NCBI RefSeq assembly: GCF_001043025.1
Contig: NZ_JYLD01000018.1
Location: 1-64,000, forward strand
Origin: Pseudomonas helleri
GTDB taxonomy: Bacteria > Pseudomonadota > Gammaproteobacteria > Pseudomonadales > Pseudomonadaceae
DNA: 64,000 nt
Reading direction: 5' to 3'
In this document: positions 43,613 through 52,222 of the stretch, one piece after another
How the letters are laid out: every line of letters starts with the position of its first letter
Numbering within the stretch: the stretch's first letter is position 1
Position numbers and translations under genes: made by a program
The notes under the pieces: generated by a model
What the model was told of the DNA's origin: nothing
Databases searched by the model: none
Seen by the model: only the letters and a program-made list of their open reading frames with translations

Positions 43613-43669
43613 GGGGCACCTTGGTCATTGTTCTTATAAACGGCGTTAACAGCATCGCCATGGGTAAGC

Positions 43670-43685
43670 TTTACGTTAACGTAAA
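43670..43685. promoter_or_regulatory. LiuR-like box 1
   Basis: TTTACGTTAACGTAAA is a perfect 16-bp palindrome between liuA and the divergent acyl-CoA synthetase gene. It fits the palindromic MerR-type site expected for LiuR. Confidence 0.8.
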
Positions 43686-43711
43686 CTTGGCAATGAATGC
43701 TGTCAATGACC

Positions 43712-43727
43712 TTTACGTTAACGTCAA
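43712..43727. promoter_or_regulatory. LiuR-like box 2
   Basis: TTTACGTTAACGTCAA is the same palindrome with one changed position, 42 bp from box 1 (four helical turns). The pair may serve the two divergent promoters separately. Confidence 0.75.
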
Positions 43728-43818
43728 CTTGGTTCAGAGTAATTGCTATTCTGCACAGAGGGAATGCGTGAGTGCGCGTCTTCCCCATGCTCCCAAAACA
43801 ATCACAAGAGGAGTTGTC

Positions 43819-45501
43819 ATGAAGCCGCAATCTGTCCCCAGTTACAGCCAGGGCGCGCTGGACAAGCCGTTGCTGGCGATGACCATCGGTCAGGCGTTCG
43901 ATCAAACCGCTGCCCGCTACCCCGACGGTGAAGCGTTGGTGGTGCGCCATCAGCAGCAGCGTTACAACTGGGCGCAGTTGGCTCAGGCCGTTGACCTTCA
44001 CGCCAGGGCCTTTCTGGCGTTGGGCATGCAGGCGGGCGACCGGTTGGGCGTGTGGGCGCCTAACTGTGCCGAGTGGTTTATCTGCCAGTTTGCCAGCGCA
44101 AAAATTGGCGTGATTCTGGTCAACATCAACCCGGCCTATCGTTTGTCCGAGCTTGAATACGTGCTCAAACAATCAAAGTGCCAGTGGCTGGTGAGTGCGA
44201 GCACGTTCAAGACCTCGAACTACCACGCGATGCTCCAGGAGTTGCTGCCTGAGCTTGAAGGGCAGGCGGCCGGGCAACTCAACAGCGAGCGTTTTGCAGA
44301 CTTGCGCGGGGTGATCAGCCTCGATGCACAGCCGCCCGCAGGGTTCTTGCCCTGGCCGCAACTGGCCACATTGGGCAGCGGCGTTGCAGTGCAGCAACTC
44401 TACGCACGACAGGCCAGCCTTCAGCCCGACCAGCCGGTGAACATTCAGTACACCTCTGGCACCACGGGCTTTCCTAAAGGTGCGACGCTCAGTCACCGCA
44501 ATATTCTCAATAACGGTTACATGGTTGGCGAAAGCCTGGTGCTGACGGCCGCTGACCGGCTGGTGATACCGGTGCCGCTGTATCACTGCTTTGGCATGGT
44601 GATGGGCAACCTGGGGTGCGTGACCCACGGCACCACCATGATTTACCCGGGCGACGCCTTTGACCCCACACTGACCCTGCAAGCCATCGCCGAAGAGCGG
44701 GCTACAGCGCTATACGGGGTGCCCACCATGTTTATTGCCTTGCTCGATCACCCCGAGCGCGCCGGCTTTGACGTGTCGAGCCTGCGTACCGGGATCATGG
44801 CCGGCGCCACCTGTCCGATAGAAGTGATGCGCCGCGTGATCAGCGAAATGCACATGGGCGAGGTACAAATTGCTTATGGCATGACTGAAACCAGCCCGGT
44901 GTCCATGCAGACCGGGCCGGATGATGATCTGGAATTACGCGTGACCACCGTAGGGCGTACCCAACCGCACCTGGAGAACAAGCTGATCGACGCCGAAGGC
45001 AATATCGTCGCTCGCGGTGAGGTGGGTGAACTGTGCACCCGTGGTTACAGCGTGATGCTGGGTTACTGGAACAACCCGCAAGCGACCCGCGAAGCTTTGG
45101 ACAGCGAAGGGTGGATGCACACCGGTGACCTGGCAGAGATGAATGAGCAGGGCTATGTGCGCATTGTCGGGCGTAACAAGGACATGATTATTCGGGGCGG
45201 CGAGAACATTTACCCGCGTGAGCTGGAAGAGTTCTTTTTCACCCACCCTGCGGTGGCGGACGTGCAGGTTATCGGGATCCCGGATGAAAAATACGGCGAA
45301 GAGATTGTCGCCTGGATCAAATTTCACCCCGGCCACAGTGCTAACGAGCTTGAGTTGCAAACGTGGTGCAAGTCGCGCATCGCCCACTTCAAGACGCCAC
45401 GACACTTCAAGTTTGTCGACGTCTTCCCGATGACCGTGACCGGTAAGATCCAAAAATTCAAAATGCGCGAAATCAGCATCCTGGAGATCAGAAAGGTCTA
45501 G
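43819..45501 (+). CDS. acyl-CoA synthetase (AMP-binding), LiuR-linked
   Basis: The 560-residue ANL-superfamily ligase activates a carboxylic acid to its CoA thioester via an acyl-AMP. The P-loop-like motif is YTSGTTGFPKGATLSH, the A5 region is AYGMTETSPVS, and the C-terminal domain has GRNKDMIIRGGENIYPRELEEF and the catalytic Lys in VTGKIQKFKM. The start follows AAGAGGAG. It is divergent from liuA and shares the LiuR boxes, so it likely handles a branched or medium-chain acid feeding this pathway. The exact substrate is unknown. Confidence 0.92.
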   Translation: MKPQSVPSYSQGALDKPLLAMTIGQAFDQTAARYPDGEALVVRHQQQRYNWAQLAQAVDLHARAFLALGMQAGDRLGVWAPNCAEWFICQFASAKIGVILVNINPAYRLSELEYVLKQSKCQWLVSASTFKTSNYHAMLQELLPELEGQAAGQLNSERFADLRGVISLDAQPPAGFLPWPQLATLGSGVAVQQLYARQASLQPDQPVNIQYTSGTTGFPKGATLSHRNILNNGYMVGESLVLTAADRLVIPVPLYHCFGMVMGNLGCVTHGTTMIYPGDAFDPTLTLQAIAEERATALYGVPTMFIALLDHPERAGFDVSSLRTGIMAGATCPIEVMRRVISEMHMGEVQIAYGMTETSPVSMQTGPDDDLELRVTTVGRTQPHLENKLIDAEGNIVARGEVGELCTRGYSVMLGYWNNPQATREALDSEGWMHTGDLAEMNEQGYVRIVGRNKDMIIRGGENIYPRELEEFFFTHPAVADVQVIGIPDEKYGEEIVAWIKFHPGHSANELELQTWCKSRIAHFKTPRHFKFVDVFPMTVTGKIQKFKMREISILEIRKV

Positions 45502-45532
45502 GCCGCTGGTTTTATGTGGAACTCTGTTTGTC

Positions 45533-45617
45533 GTGGGAGCGGGCTTGCTCGCGAATGGGGCGGCGGTGTGCAACAAGCACACCGCGTTGGCTGAATCGCG
45601 AGCAAGCCCGCTCCCAC
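45533..45617. repeat. inverted REP pair (BIME-like) after the synthetase gene
   Basis: GTGGGAGCGGGCTTGCTCGCGA (written here as arms of 22 nt at 45533-45554 and 45596-45617) is perfectly inverted. Inside, GGTGTGC / GCACACC forms a second hairpin. It lies between the synthetase stop and the 3' end of the crcY-like RNA, so it may shield both transcripts. Confidence 0.85.
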
Positions 45618-45640
45618 AGAAACACAAACCCCGGAAAGCA

Positions 45641-46021
45641 CAAAGGGGAGCCGAGGCTCCCCTTTAACGTGTCGTTGCGTGCTCTTTTTATTATTGAAGG
45701 GTGGTCTATTGTTGTTTTTGGAACTCACCCTTTGCTGCGTTTTTTAGCGATCCCCATCCGGGATCAAGAGCAAACGTATTTTTTTGAGCGCTGATCCACT
45801 TTTATCACTGGCTATCAAACCGGCGATCCAACCTGAACGGGTGCTACCTGAAGGTAGTTTTATTGTTCTCTGCCCGGTTGCGAGGTGGCTCTTGGCTCCC
45901 CGGAAAAGTAAACCTTCTCCAAAAAAATCTGTTAGCTGCGTCTCTGCCGTGTTGTTTTTGTTATGTCAGAGTCGTTTCGTATTGTTCTTATTATGTTGCT
46001 GCGGTTTTTATTCTTGTTATG
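45641..46021 (-). ncRNA. crcY: CrcZ-family sRNA (crcY-like), Hfq/Crc decoy
   Basis: The roughly 380-nt RNA on the minus strand carries six A-rich Hfq/Crc motifs: 46003-46020, 45981-45995, 45951-45965, 45856-45870, 45705-45720 and 45684-45696 (for example AACAATAAAA and CAATAATAAAAA). It ends at the GGGGAGCC / GGCTCCCC hairpin (45642-45665) and has a consensus sigma-54 promoter. CrcZ, CrcX and CrcY RNAs take Hfq away from catabolic mRNAs and so relieve carbon catabolite repression. In P. putida crcY lies beside the HMG-CoA lyase gene, as here. It has no plausible reading frame. Confidence 0.88.
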
Positions 46022-46032
46022 CCATAGAGATA

Positions 46033-46048
46033 GCAGGAGCCGTGCCAA
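46033..46048 (-). promoter_or_regulatory. sigma-54 promoter of the crcY-like sRNA
   Basis: TTGGCACGGCTCCTGC has GG and GC exactly 10 nt apart, as RpoN requires. The predicted start is near 46021. CrcZ-family genes are known to need RpoN and CbrB. Confidence 0.88.
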
Positions 46049-46086
46049 CTTTTAAAAATCCTTATAAATCAATGGCTTAAATTTTA

Positions 46087-46125
46087 GACAATAAAAAACC
46101 GGCCTGGATCAAGGCCGGTTTGTTT
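46087..46125. terminator. liuE terminator
   Basis: AAACCGGCCT / AGGCCGGTTT stem with a 6-nt loop. On the minus strand a run of six T follows. It insulates the sRNA promoter from liuE. Confidence 0.88.
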
Positions 46126-46173
46126 CCGTGTTACTCGTTTGTGTGAGGGGGCGGTAACACTAAGCCACACTTT

Positions 46174-47070
46174 TCAGCACTGGCGCGCCTTGGCGACCCG
46201 TGACCCGGTAACACGCCCCAGCACGCTGCAGATGTGCTGGCCTGCCAGTAACAGCTTGTCCATGTCGACCCCGGTTTCGATCCCTATGCCGTTGAGCATG
46301 TACAGCACGTCTTCGGTGGCCACGTTACCGCTGGCGCCCTTGGCGTACGGGCAGCCGCCCAGGCCTGCCACCGAGCTGTCGAACACATTGATCCCTTCGA
46401 GCAAGCTGGCGTAGATGTTGACCATGGCCTGGCCATAGGTGTCATGGAAATGCCCGGCGAGTTTGTCGCGGGGGACATAAGCCCCGACGGCTTCGAACAT
46501 GGCACGGGTTGCCGAGGGCGTGCCGGTGCCGATGGTGTCGCCCAGCGACACTTCGTAACAGCCCATGGCGTACAGCTCTTTGGCCACGGCGGCAACTTGT
46601 TGCGCCGAAACCTGGCCTTCGTACGGGCAGCCCAGCACACAGGACACATAGCCGCGCACGCTGATGCCGTGTTGCCTGGCGGATTCCATGATGGGCACAA
46701 AGCGTTCCAGGCTTTCACTGATCGAGCAGTTGATGTTGCGCTGCGAAAACGCTTCGGATGCGGCGGCGAATACGGCCACTTCTTTAACCCCGGCGGCGAC
46801 GGCGTCTTCGAAGCCGCGCATATTCGGCGTCAACGCCCCATAAACCACACCTGGCTTGTGCTGGATCTGCGCGAAGACCTCGGCGGAACCGGCCATTTGC
46901 GGCACCCATTTAGGCGACACAAAACTGCCGACTTCGATATAGCCCAGCCCGGCGTCGGTCAGGGCGTTCACCAACTGCACCTTGTCGGCCACGCTGATGG
47001 GCTGGGCTTCATTTTGCAAACCGTCGCGCGGGCCGACTTCAATCAGGCGCACATGGGTGGGAAATGTCAT
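46174..47070 (-). CDS. liuE: hydroxymethylglutaryl-CoA lyase
   Basis: LiuE (MvaB) splits HMG-CoA into acetyl-CoA and acetoacetate, the last step of leucine breakdown. The 298-residue TIM-barrel enzyme has EVGPRDGLQNE at the N-terminus, the metal-binding HFHDTYGQA and the signature VAGLGGCPYAKGASGNVATED with the catalytic Cys in GGCP. It lies 26 nt downstream of liuR. It is separated from liuABCD by the sRNA and the synthetase gene, an arrangement unlike the single liuRABCDE operon of P. aeruginosa. Confidence 0.97.
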   Translation of the reverse strand: MTFPTHVRLIEVGPRDGLQNEAQPISVADKVQLVNALTDAGLGYIEVGSFVSPKWVPQMAGSAEVFAQIQHKPGVVYGALTPNMRGFEDAVAAGVKEVAVFAAASEAFSQRNINCSISESLERFVPIMESARQHGISVRGYVSCVLGCPYEGQVSAQQVAAVAKELYAMGCYEVSLGDTIGTGTPSATRAMFEAVGAYVPRDKLAGHFHDTYGQAMVNIYASLLEGINVFDSSVAGLGGCPYAKGASGNVATEDVLYMLNGIGIETGVDMDKLLLAGQHICSVLGRVTGSRVAKARQC

Positions 47071-47096
47071 GGGGGGATCACCAGGGTTGTTATGTT

Positions 47097-47495
47097 TTAA
47101 GAGGCCGTCTGACTTTTTATCGTGTGTTCAAGCGCCTGGATACAGCGTTCTTCGGCCGTATCCAGTTCAAGTTGCATCTGCTGAATATCCAGCAACTGTT
47201 GCTCCAGCTGTTCACGGCGCTCGGCTATTTTGGCCAGCATGCTGTTCAACTGTTTCTGGTTGCCGCTGGTAGGGTCGTAAAGCTCAATCAGTTCGCGACA
47301 TTCGGCCAGCGAAAAACCGATGCGCTTGCCGCGCAAAATCAGCTTAAGGCTGACTTTGTCCCGCGCCGAATAGATCCGCTCCTGGCCTCGGCGTTCGGGG
47401 GCGAGCATGCCTTGTTCTTCGTAAAAACGAATGGCGCGGGTGGTGATATCAAGTTCGCGGGCAAGGTCGGAAATACTGTACGTCTGGCTGCTCAT
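47097..47495 (-). CDS. liuR: MerR-family regulator of leucine/isovalerate use
   Basis: The 132-residue protein has the MerR winged helix-turn-helix (YSISDLARELDITTRAIRFYEEQGMLAPERRG) and a coiled-coil dimerisation helix (about residues 80-125). It has no metal-binding Cys set, so the ligand is probably organic. LiuR represses liu genes until branched-chain acyl-CoA intermediates rise. It is followed by liuE. A matching palindrome lies just upstream, inside the end of the next gene. Confidence 0.92.
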   Translation of the reverse strand: MSSQTYSISDLARELDITTRAIRFYEEQGMLAPERRGQERIYSARDKVSLKLILRGKRIGFSLAECRELIELYDPTSGNQKQLNSMLAKIAERREQLEQQLLDIQQMQLELDTAEERCIQALEHTIKSQTAS

Positions 47496-47521
47496 GGGCG
47501 GGCTCTGGAAGGATCATGCCG

Positions 47522-48487
47522 TTAAGCTAAAGGTTGGTTGACGTTTACGTCAAGCAAGCGCTGCGCCTCGGCTTTCTTTTCCAGTGCCAATTGCTGTTGG
47601 CACACCTCGATCAACTGCTCACGCATCCAGCGGTTGGCGGGGTCTTGCTCGGTGCTTTCGTGCCAGTACAAGTGTGTTTCCACGCCCGGCAATTCGCTGA
47701 TGGGCAGCGGCACAAAATGCAGGCCGTGCCGACGGGCAAAACGCTCGGGCACGGTCATGACCATGTCGGTTTGCTGCAAAACATTGGAGGCCATCAGGTA
47801 ATGCTGGGAGCGCAGGGTGATTTTGCGTTGCAGGCCGATTTTGCCCAGTGCCAGATCCACCTGGCCGAGGCCGTTGCGCCGTGTCGAAATATGGATATGG
47901 GTCAGCGCCAGGTACTCGTCGAGGCTGATACTGGCCTTGCCCGCCAACGGGTGGCCCTGGCGCATGGCGCACACGTAACGGTCTTCCATCAACTTGATAT
48001 GGCGTACTTGAGCGTCGGTGTTGAGCGGCGCATCGACGGCGAAATCCAGTCGTCCTGCCGCCAGGTCGCTGGTGGTCTCGCGGCGGTGGGCTAAAAAGCT
48101 TTCGATCACCACGGCCGGAGCATGTCGGCGCAAGCGCTGGAACAAGGGCGGCAAAATCACCGCTTCTGTCAGGTCGGTCATGCTGATACGGAACGTCTTG
48201 TTCGCCTGCAGAGGGTTAAACGTACGGCTTTCTTGCACCGACACCCGCAGCAGGGCCAACGCGCTGCGCACCGGGCTGATGATGTTCTGCGCCATGGGCG
48301 TGGGCACCATGCCTTGCGCCGTGCGCACAAACAGCGGGTCGTTAAAGGTTTCACGCAGCCGGGCCAGCGCGTTGGACACCGCTGGCTGGGTGATGCCAAT
48401 GATTTGTCCGGCACGGGTCAGGTTGGCTTCGGTGTAAATGGCGTCGAAGACGATGAACAGATTGAGGTCGACCTTGCTCAGGTTCAT
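47522..48487 (-). CDS. LysR-family transcriptional regulator
   Basis: The 321-residue protein has a NodD/LeuO-type N-terminus (VDLNLFIVFDAIYTEANLTRAGQIIGITQPAVSNALARLRETFNDPLFVR) and an effector domain. The start at MNLSKVDLNLF is preferred to a frame 14 codons longer. It is divergent from the acyl-CoA dehydrogenase gene (157 bp apart) and is probably its regulator. Its last codons carry the liuR operator. Confidence 0.9.
   Translation of the reverse strand: MNLSKVDLNLFIVFDAIYTEANLTRAGQIIGITQPAVSNALARLRETFNDPLFVRTAQGMVPTPMAQNIISPVRSALALLRVSVQESRTFNPLQANKTFRISMTDLTEAVILPPLFQRLRRHAPAVVIESFLAHRRETTSDLAAGRLDFAVDAPLNTDAQVRHIKLMEDRYVCAMRQGHPLAGKASISLDEYLALTHIHISTRRNGLGQVDLALGKIGLQRKITLRSQHYLMASNVLQQTDMVMTVPERFARRHGLHFVPLPISELPGVETHLYWHESTEQDPANRWMREQLIEVCQQQLALEKKAEAQRLLDVNVNQPLA
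47538..47553. promoter_or_regulatory. LiuR-like box 3
   Basis: TTGACGTTTACGTCAA has perfect 6-bp arms and shares the ACGT-N2-ACGT core of boxes 1 and 2. It sits 43 bp before the liuR start, inside the last codons of the upstream LysR gene. Confidence 0.75.
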
Positions 48488-48644
48488 GGCACTGGGCTCT
48501 TGTTGTTGGGGATGAGGCGATGGGCGCAATCATATATTGCTTATGAATGGTAATACACGTCGTTAATAGACAGCGCAAATGGAGAAGGGCTGATCTAGCA
48601 TCACGGCAACGTCTATACACATTCACAGTAAAAGGTAGCCACCC

Positions 48645-49859
48645 ATGGATTTCGCATACTCACCGAAAGTTCAGGCGCTGCGCGAACGCGTCACGGCGTT
48701 TATGGAGGCTTATGTCTATCCGGCCGAGGCGATTTTCGATCAGCAGGTGGCACAAGGTGATCGCTGGCAGCCGACGGCCATCATGGAAGAGCTCAAGCGC
48801 AAGGCCCAGGCAGAAGGCTTGTGGAACCTGTTTTTGCCGGAGTCGGAACTCGGCGCCGGGCTGACCAATCTGGAATACGCACCCTTGGCCGAGATCATGG
48901 GCCGGTCGATGCTCGGCTCGGAGCCGTTCAACTGCTCTGCACCGGACACCGGCAATATGGAGGTGCTGGTGCGTTACGCCAATGCACAGCAAAAACAACA
49001 GTGGCTGGAGCCGCTATTGCGTGGCGAGATTCGCTCTGCGTTCGCCATGACCGAGCCGGAGGTGGCCTCGTCCGATGCCACCAACATGGAGGCCCGTGCC
49101 GTGCGTGACGGCGATGAATGGGTGATCAATGGCCGTAAATGGTGGACATCCGGGGCCTGCGATCCGCGCTGCAAAATCATGATCTTCATGGGCCTCAGCA
49201 ACCCTGAGAATGCCCGCCATCAACAGCACTCGATGATCCTGATCCCGGTCGATACCCCCGGCGTGAAAATTGTCCGCCCGTTGCCGGTGTTCGGTTACGA
49301 CGATGCACCCCACGGTCACGCCGAGGTACTGTTCGAGAATGTGCGTGTACCGTACGAAAACGTCCTGCTGGGCGAAGGCCGGGGTTTTGAAATTGCTCAG
49401 GGCCGCCTTGGTCCGGGCCGCATCCACCACTGCATGCGCTCAATCGGCATGGCCGAGCGCGCGCTGGAACTGATGTGTCAGCGCTCGCTGCAGCGCACGG
49501 CGTTTGGTAAACCGCTGGCGCGTCTGGGCGGTAACGTCGACAAAATCGCTGACTCGCGGATGGAAATCGACATGGCGCGCCTGCTCACCTTGAAAGCGGC
49601 GTACATGATGGACACCGTGGGTAACAAGGTCGCGAAAAGCGAGATCGCGCAAATCAAGGTGGTTGCCCCCAACGTTGCATTGAAGGTGATCGACCGGGCG
49701 ATCCAGATTCATGGCGGGGCAGGGGTCTCGCAGGATTTTCCGCTGGCTTATATGTACGCCATGCAGCGTACCTTACGTTTGGCGGACGGCCCGGATGAAG
49801 TGCACCGGGCGGCGGTTGGCAAATTCGAGTTGGACAAATACGCACAATCGCCGGGTTAA
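48645..49859 (+). CDS. acyl-CoA dehydrogenase (ACAD10/11-like)
   Basis: The 404-residue flavoprotein shows AFAMTEPEVASSDATNMEARA (flavin/substrate site), NGRKWWTSGACDPRCKIMIFMG and IQIHGGAGVSQDFPLAYMYAMQRTLRLADGPDEVHR. The wording is that of the long/branched-chain ACAD10/11 branch, different from liuA. The substrate is unknown. Its stop codon overlaps the stop of the convergent gene by 4 nt. The LysR gene upstream is divergent. Confidence 0.9.
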   Translation: MDFAYSPKVQALRERVTAFMEAYVYPAEAIFDQQVAQGDRWQPTAIMEELKRKAQAEGLWNLFLPESELGAGLTNLEYAPLAEIMGRSMLGSEPFNCSAPDTGNMEVLVRYANAQQKQQWLEPLLRGEIRSAFAMTEPEVASSDATNMEARAVRDGDEWVINGRKWWTSGACDPRCKIMIFMGLSNPENARHQQHSMILIPVDTPGVKIVRPLPVFGYDDAPHGHAEVLFENVRVPYENVLLGEGRGFEIAQGRLGPGRIHHCMRSIGMAERALELMCQRSLQRTAFGKPLARLGGNVDKIADSRMEIDMARLLTLKAAYMMDTVGNKVAKSEIAQIKVVAPNVALKVIDRAIQIHGGAGVSQDFPLAYMYAMQRTLRLADGPDEVHRAAVGKFELDKYAQSPG

Positions 49860-51172
49860 TACACCCACACTTCAACCCGGCGATTCTTCAGACGGCCTTC
49901 ATCTTCGGTGTTGGCCGCCACCGGCATTTGCGCACCGCAGCCGCGAATCTCACGCAGCACCACGCCACTTTTGACCAGTTCGCGGCGCACCGTCATTGCC
50001 CTGAGCTTTGACAGCAGTTGTGCGCGTTCCGGGTCATCCTTGGCATCCCCAAACCCTACCAGCGTCACCTGTTTGTTGAGTTTGTCGTGGGTTTTTAAAT
50101 AGTCGACGACGCGGAGCAGATCCTGACGCGCCTTGTTGTCGAGGGTGGCGCTGCCTTCTTCAAAGCGAAAATTGACTGACAGGCGCTGGGCCTCACGGGT
50201 CAGCTCCAGGTATTCCTCGGGCATGTGCGCACCGGGCTGCACGTGGCTGGCCTGCACGGTTTGCGCGATAAAACCGTTTTGCGCGACGATGGCCTGGCCT
50301 TGGGCACTTTGGGTAAACGCCACCAGCGCCTTGGCCAGCGAGTTTTGGCTGGTGGGCGGCAGGTAAAAAAACAGGCGTCGCGACAGGGGGTAATCTTCAC
50401 TGGCGATCAGGCTGTTGAGCGGCAGCATGGGCTGCGACGCGCCATCCACAATGGCCAGGGATTTAGCTTCGCGCACGTAGGGCAGGCCGATAAAGCCAAT
50501 GGCGTGGGGGTCTTTGCTCACCGCATCGGACAGCGCTTCGCTGGACTCGAAACGCTGGGCCGTGCTGCTCAGCGGCCGACCGGCGCGGCTCAAGACCAAC
50601 TCTTTAAAGGTATCCCAGGTGCCTGACTGATCATCCCGGGCATACAAATTAATCGAACCGCCCACGCCGCCCAGCGCTTCCCACGTGGTGATGTCGCCGT
50701 TGAACACTTTGGCCAGTTGCTCGGTGTTGAGTTTTTTCAGCGGGTTATGCGGGTGCACAATAATTGCCAGGCCATCGATGGCGATGACTTGCTCGGCTTC
50801 GGGGCTTTTTAGATCGCCGAGGGCCTCCAGTTCGACCAGCTCGCGGTCCTTGATCGGCCGAGACGAGGCCACCATGTCGGCTTGCCCTGCCTTGAGCGCA
50901 CTAAAACCAGTACCGGAGCCGTGTGCGGACACATCGACACGGACCTGCTGGCCCAAGGTTTTGGTGGCGACGATGCTGTATTCGTTGGGGGGTATGACCG
51001 GGATGCTGTGAACATCATGAAAACCTTGCTCGATCAGCATGGCCGTCACCAATGCCGGGCCGAGATTGGCCCCGATGGTGTTAGAACCCTGGATGTGCAA
51101 ATCCGCCGCAGGCCGGGCAAAGGCCAGAGGGGTGATTACACACAGCAGGATCAGTGACTTAAAGCGCAACAT
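49856..51172 (-). CDS. PstS-like phosphate-binding / OmpA-domain fusion protein
   Basis: A 438-residue secreted protein with signal peptide about residues 1-20 (LILLCVITPLAFA). Residues about 25-300 are a type 2 periplasmic binding domain of the PstS kind (IQGSNTIGANLGPAL, VSAHGSGTGFSALKAGQADMVASSRPI). Residues about 315-438 are an OmpA-type peptidoglycan-binding domain (NFRFEEGSATLDNKARQDLLRVVDYL, ending GRLKNRRVEVWVY). It may hold phosphate, or another anion, at the cell wall. The start removes 8 residues upstream. No transporter genes are adjacent. Confidence 0.88.
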   Translation of the reverse strand: MLRFKSLILLCVITPLAFARPAADLHIQGSNTIGANLGPALVTAMLIEQGFHDVHSIPVIPPNEYSIVATKTLGQQVRVDVSAHGSGTGFSALKAGQADMVASSRPIKDRELVELEALGDLKSPEAEQVIAIDGLAIIVHPHNPLKKLNTEQLAKVFNGDITTWEALGGVGGSINLYARDDQSGTWDTFKELVLSRAGRPLSSTAQRFESSEALSDAVSKDPHAIGFIGLPYVREAKSLAIVDGASQPMLPLNSLIASEDYPLSRRLFFYLPPTSQNSLAKALVAFTQSAQGQAIVAQNGFIAQTVQASHVQPGAHMPEEYLELTREAQRLSVNFRFEEGSATLDNKARQDLLRVVDYLKTHDKLNKQVTLVGFGDAKDDPERAQLLSKLRAMTVRRELVKSGVVLREIRGCGAQMPVAANTEDEGRLKNRRVEVWVY

Positions 51173-51249
51173 CAGCGGGCACCTTCCTGGAGCCATAGAA
51201 TTGCCAGCAATTTAAGTCAGAAACGTTTCAATACAGTTACGCCCACCTT

Positions 51250-51305
51250 CTTGCCTCGCGATCTTTTGAACCTATAAAAGATCGCGAGGCAAGCTCGCTC
51301 CTACA
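51250..51305. repeat. REP-type repeat, copy 3 (hairpin)
   Basis: TTGCCTCGCGATCTTTT and AAAAGATCGCGAGGCAA are perfect inverted arms around 8 nt, followed by GCTCGCTCCTACA. Same family as copies 1, 2 and 4. Confidence 0.85.
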
Positions 51306-51313
51306 AATTTAGA

Positions 51314-52126
51314 TCAGTTCAGTTCGAGCCAGATCGGTGCGTGGTCTGACGGTTTTTCCATGGCGCGCAGGTCGTAATCGACGCCAGCGGCCTTGATGCG
51401 CGGTACCAGCGCCTGAGAGGCCAGAATCACGTCAATGCGCAGACCACGTTTAGGCTCGTCTTCAAAGCCGCGGCTGCGGTAGTCGAACCAACTGAAGCGA
51501 TCCGCCACTTCGGGGTGCAGGTAACGGAAGCTGTCCACCAGGCCCCAGTTTTTGAGGCGCTCAAACCACTCTCGCTCTTCCGGCAGAAAGCTGCATTTGC
51601 CGGTTTTCAGCCAGCGCTTGGCGTTGTCCGGGCCAATGCCGATGTCGCAGTCTTGCGGGGAGATGTTGACGTCACCCATCACCACCAGCGGCTGTTCGTT
51701 GCTGAACTGGCCTTCCAGCAACTGTTGCAGGTCGCTGTAGAAACGCTGCTTGGCCGGGAATTTTGTCGGGTGGTCGCGGCTTTCTCCCTGTGGGAAATAG
51801 CCGTTCATGATGGTCACCGGCTGGCCATTGTCGTCAGCGTAGGTGCCCCAGATAAAGCGTCGTTGCGCGTCTTCTTCGTCGCTGGCAAAGCCCTTGTGCA
51901 GCTCCAGCGCGGGCTTGCGTGACAACAGGGCAACGCCGTAATGGCCCTTTTGCCCGTGAAAGTGCACGTGGTAGCCCAGCGCTTCGATATCGGCGAAGGG
52001 GAATTGCTCGTCGCTGACCTTGGTTTCTTGCAGGCCAATGACGTCTGGCTGGTGTTTTTCGATCAGCGCTGCCAGCTGATGCGGCCGAGCGCGTAGGCCA
52101 TTGATGTTGAAAGAAACGATTTTCAT
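51314..52126 (-). CDS. xthA: exodeoxyribonuclease III
   Basis: XthA removes 3' blocks and incises AP sites in base-excision repair. The 270-residue enzyme shows SFNINGLRARPHQL, the metal-binding Glu in GLQETKV, VMGDVNISPQDCDIG and the catalytic Asp-His in EKPSDHAPIWLEL. These intact active-site residues separate it from the catalytically dead homologue Crc. It is monocistronic, with a REP hairpin just past the stop codon. Confidence 0.95.
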   Translation of the reverse strand: MKIVSFNINGLRARPHQLAALIEKHQPDVIGLQETKVSDEQFPFADIEALGYHVHFHGQKGHYGVALLSRKPALELHKGFASDEEDAQRRFIWGTYADDNGQPVTIMNGYFPQGESRDHPTKFPAKQRFYSDLQQLLEGQFSNEQPLVVMGDVNISPQDCDIGIGPDNAKRWLKTGKCSFLPEEREWFERLKNWGLVDSFRYLHPEVADRFSWFDYRSRGFEDEPKRGLRIDVILASQALVPRIKAAGVDYDLRAMEKPSDHAPIWLELN

Positions 52127-52222
52127 GGGCGGGCAGTCCTGAGGAAAACTGCGATGTTAGCGGCCAGCGTGCAGTGGGGCAAATGGACTGCTAACGTAGG
52201 AAGCATCCAAGCAGATGGAACT

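Noticed and set aside
42440..43639. 399-residue frame antisense to liuA
   Set aside because: Shadow of isovaleryl-CoA dehydrogenase, and it crosses the liuA promoter region.
43640..43650. Fourth LiuR box (GCGTTAAC) between liuA and the synthetase gene
   Set aside because: Only one half-site matches, with no second arm at the required distance.
45784..46080. 98-residue frame opposite the crcY-like sRNA
   Set aside because: The T-rich strand yields Leu/Phe/Cys-rich nonsense. The opposite strand has the sigma-54 promoter and CA motifs of an sRNA.
51314..52126. Crc protein instead of exonuclease III
   Set aside because: Tempting because a CrcZ-type RNA is nearby, but all catalytic residues of XthA are present and the Crc wording is absent.
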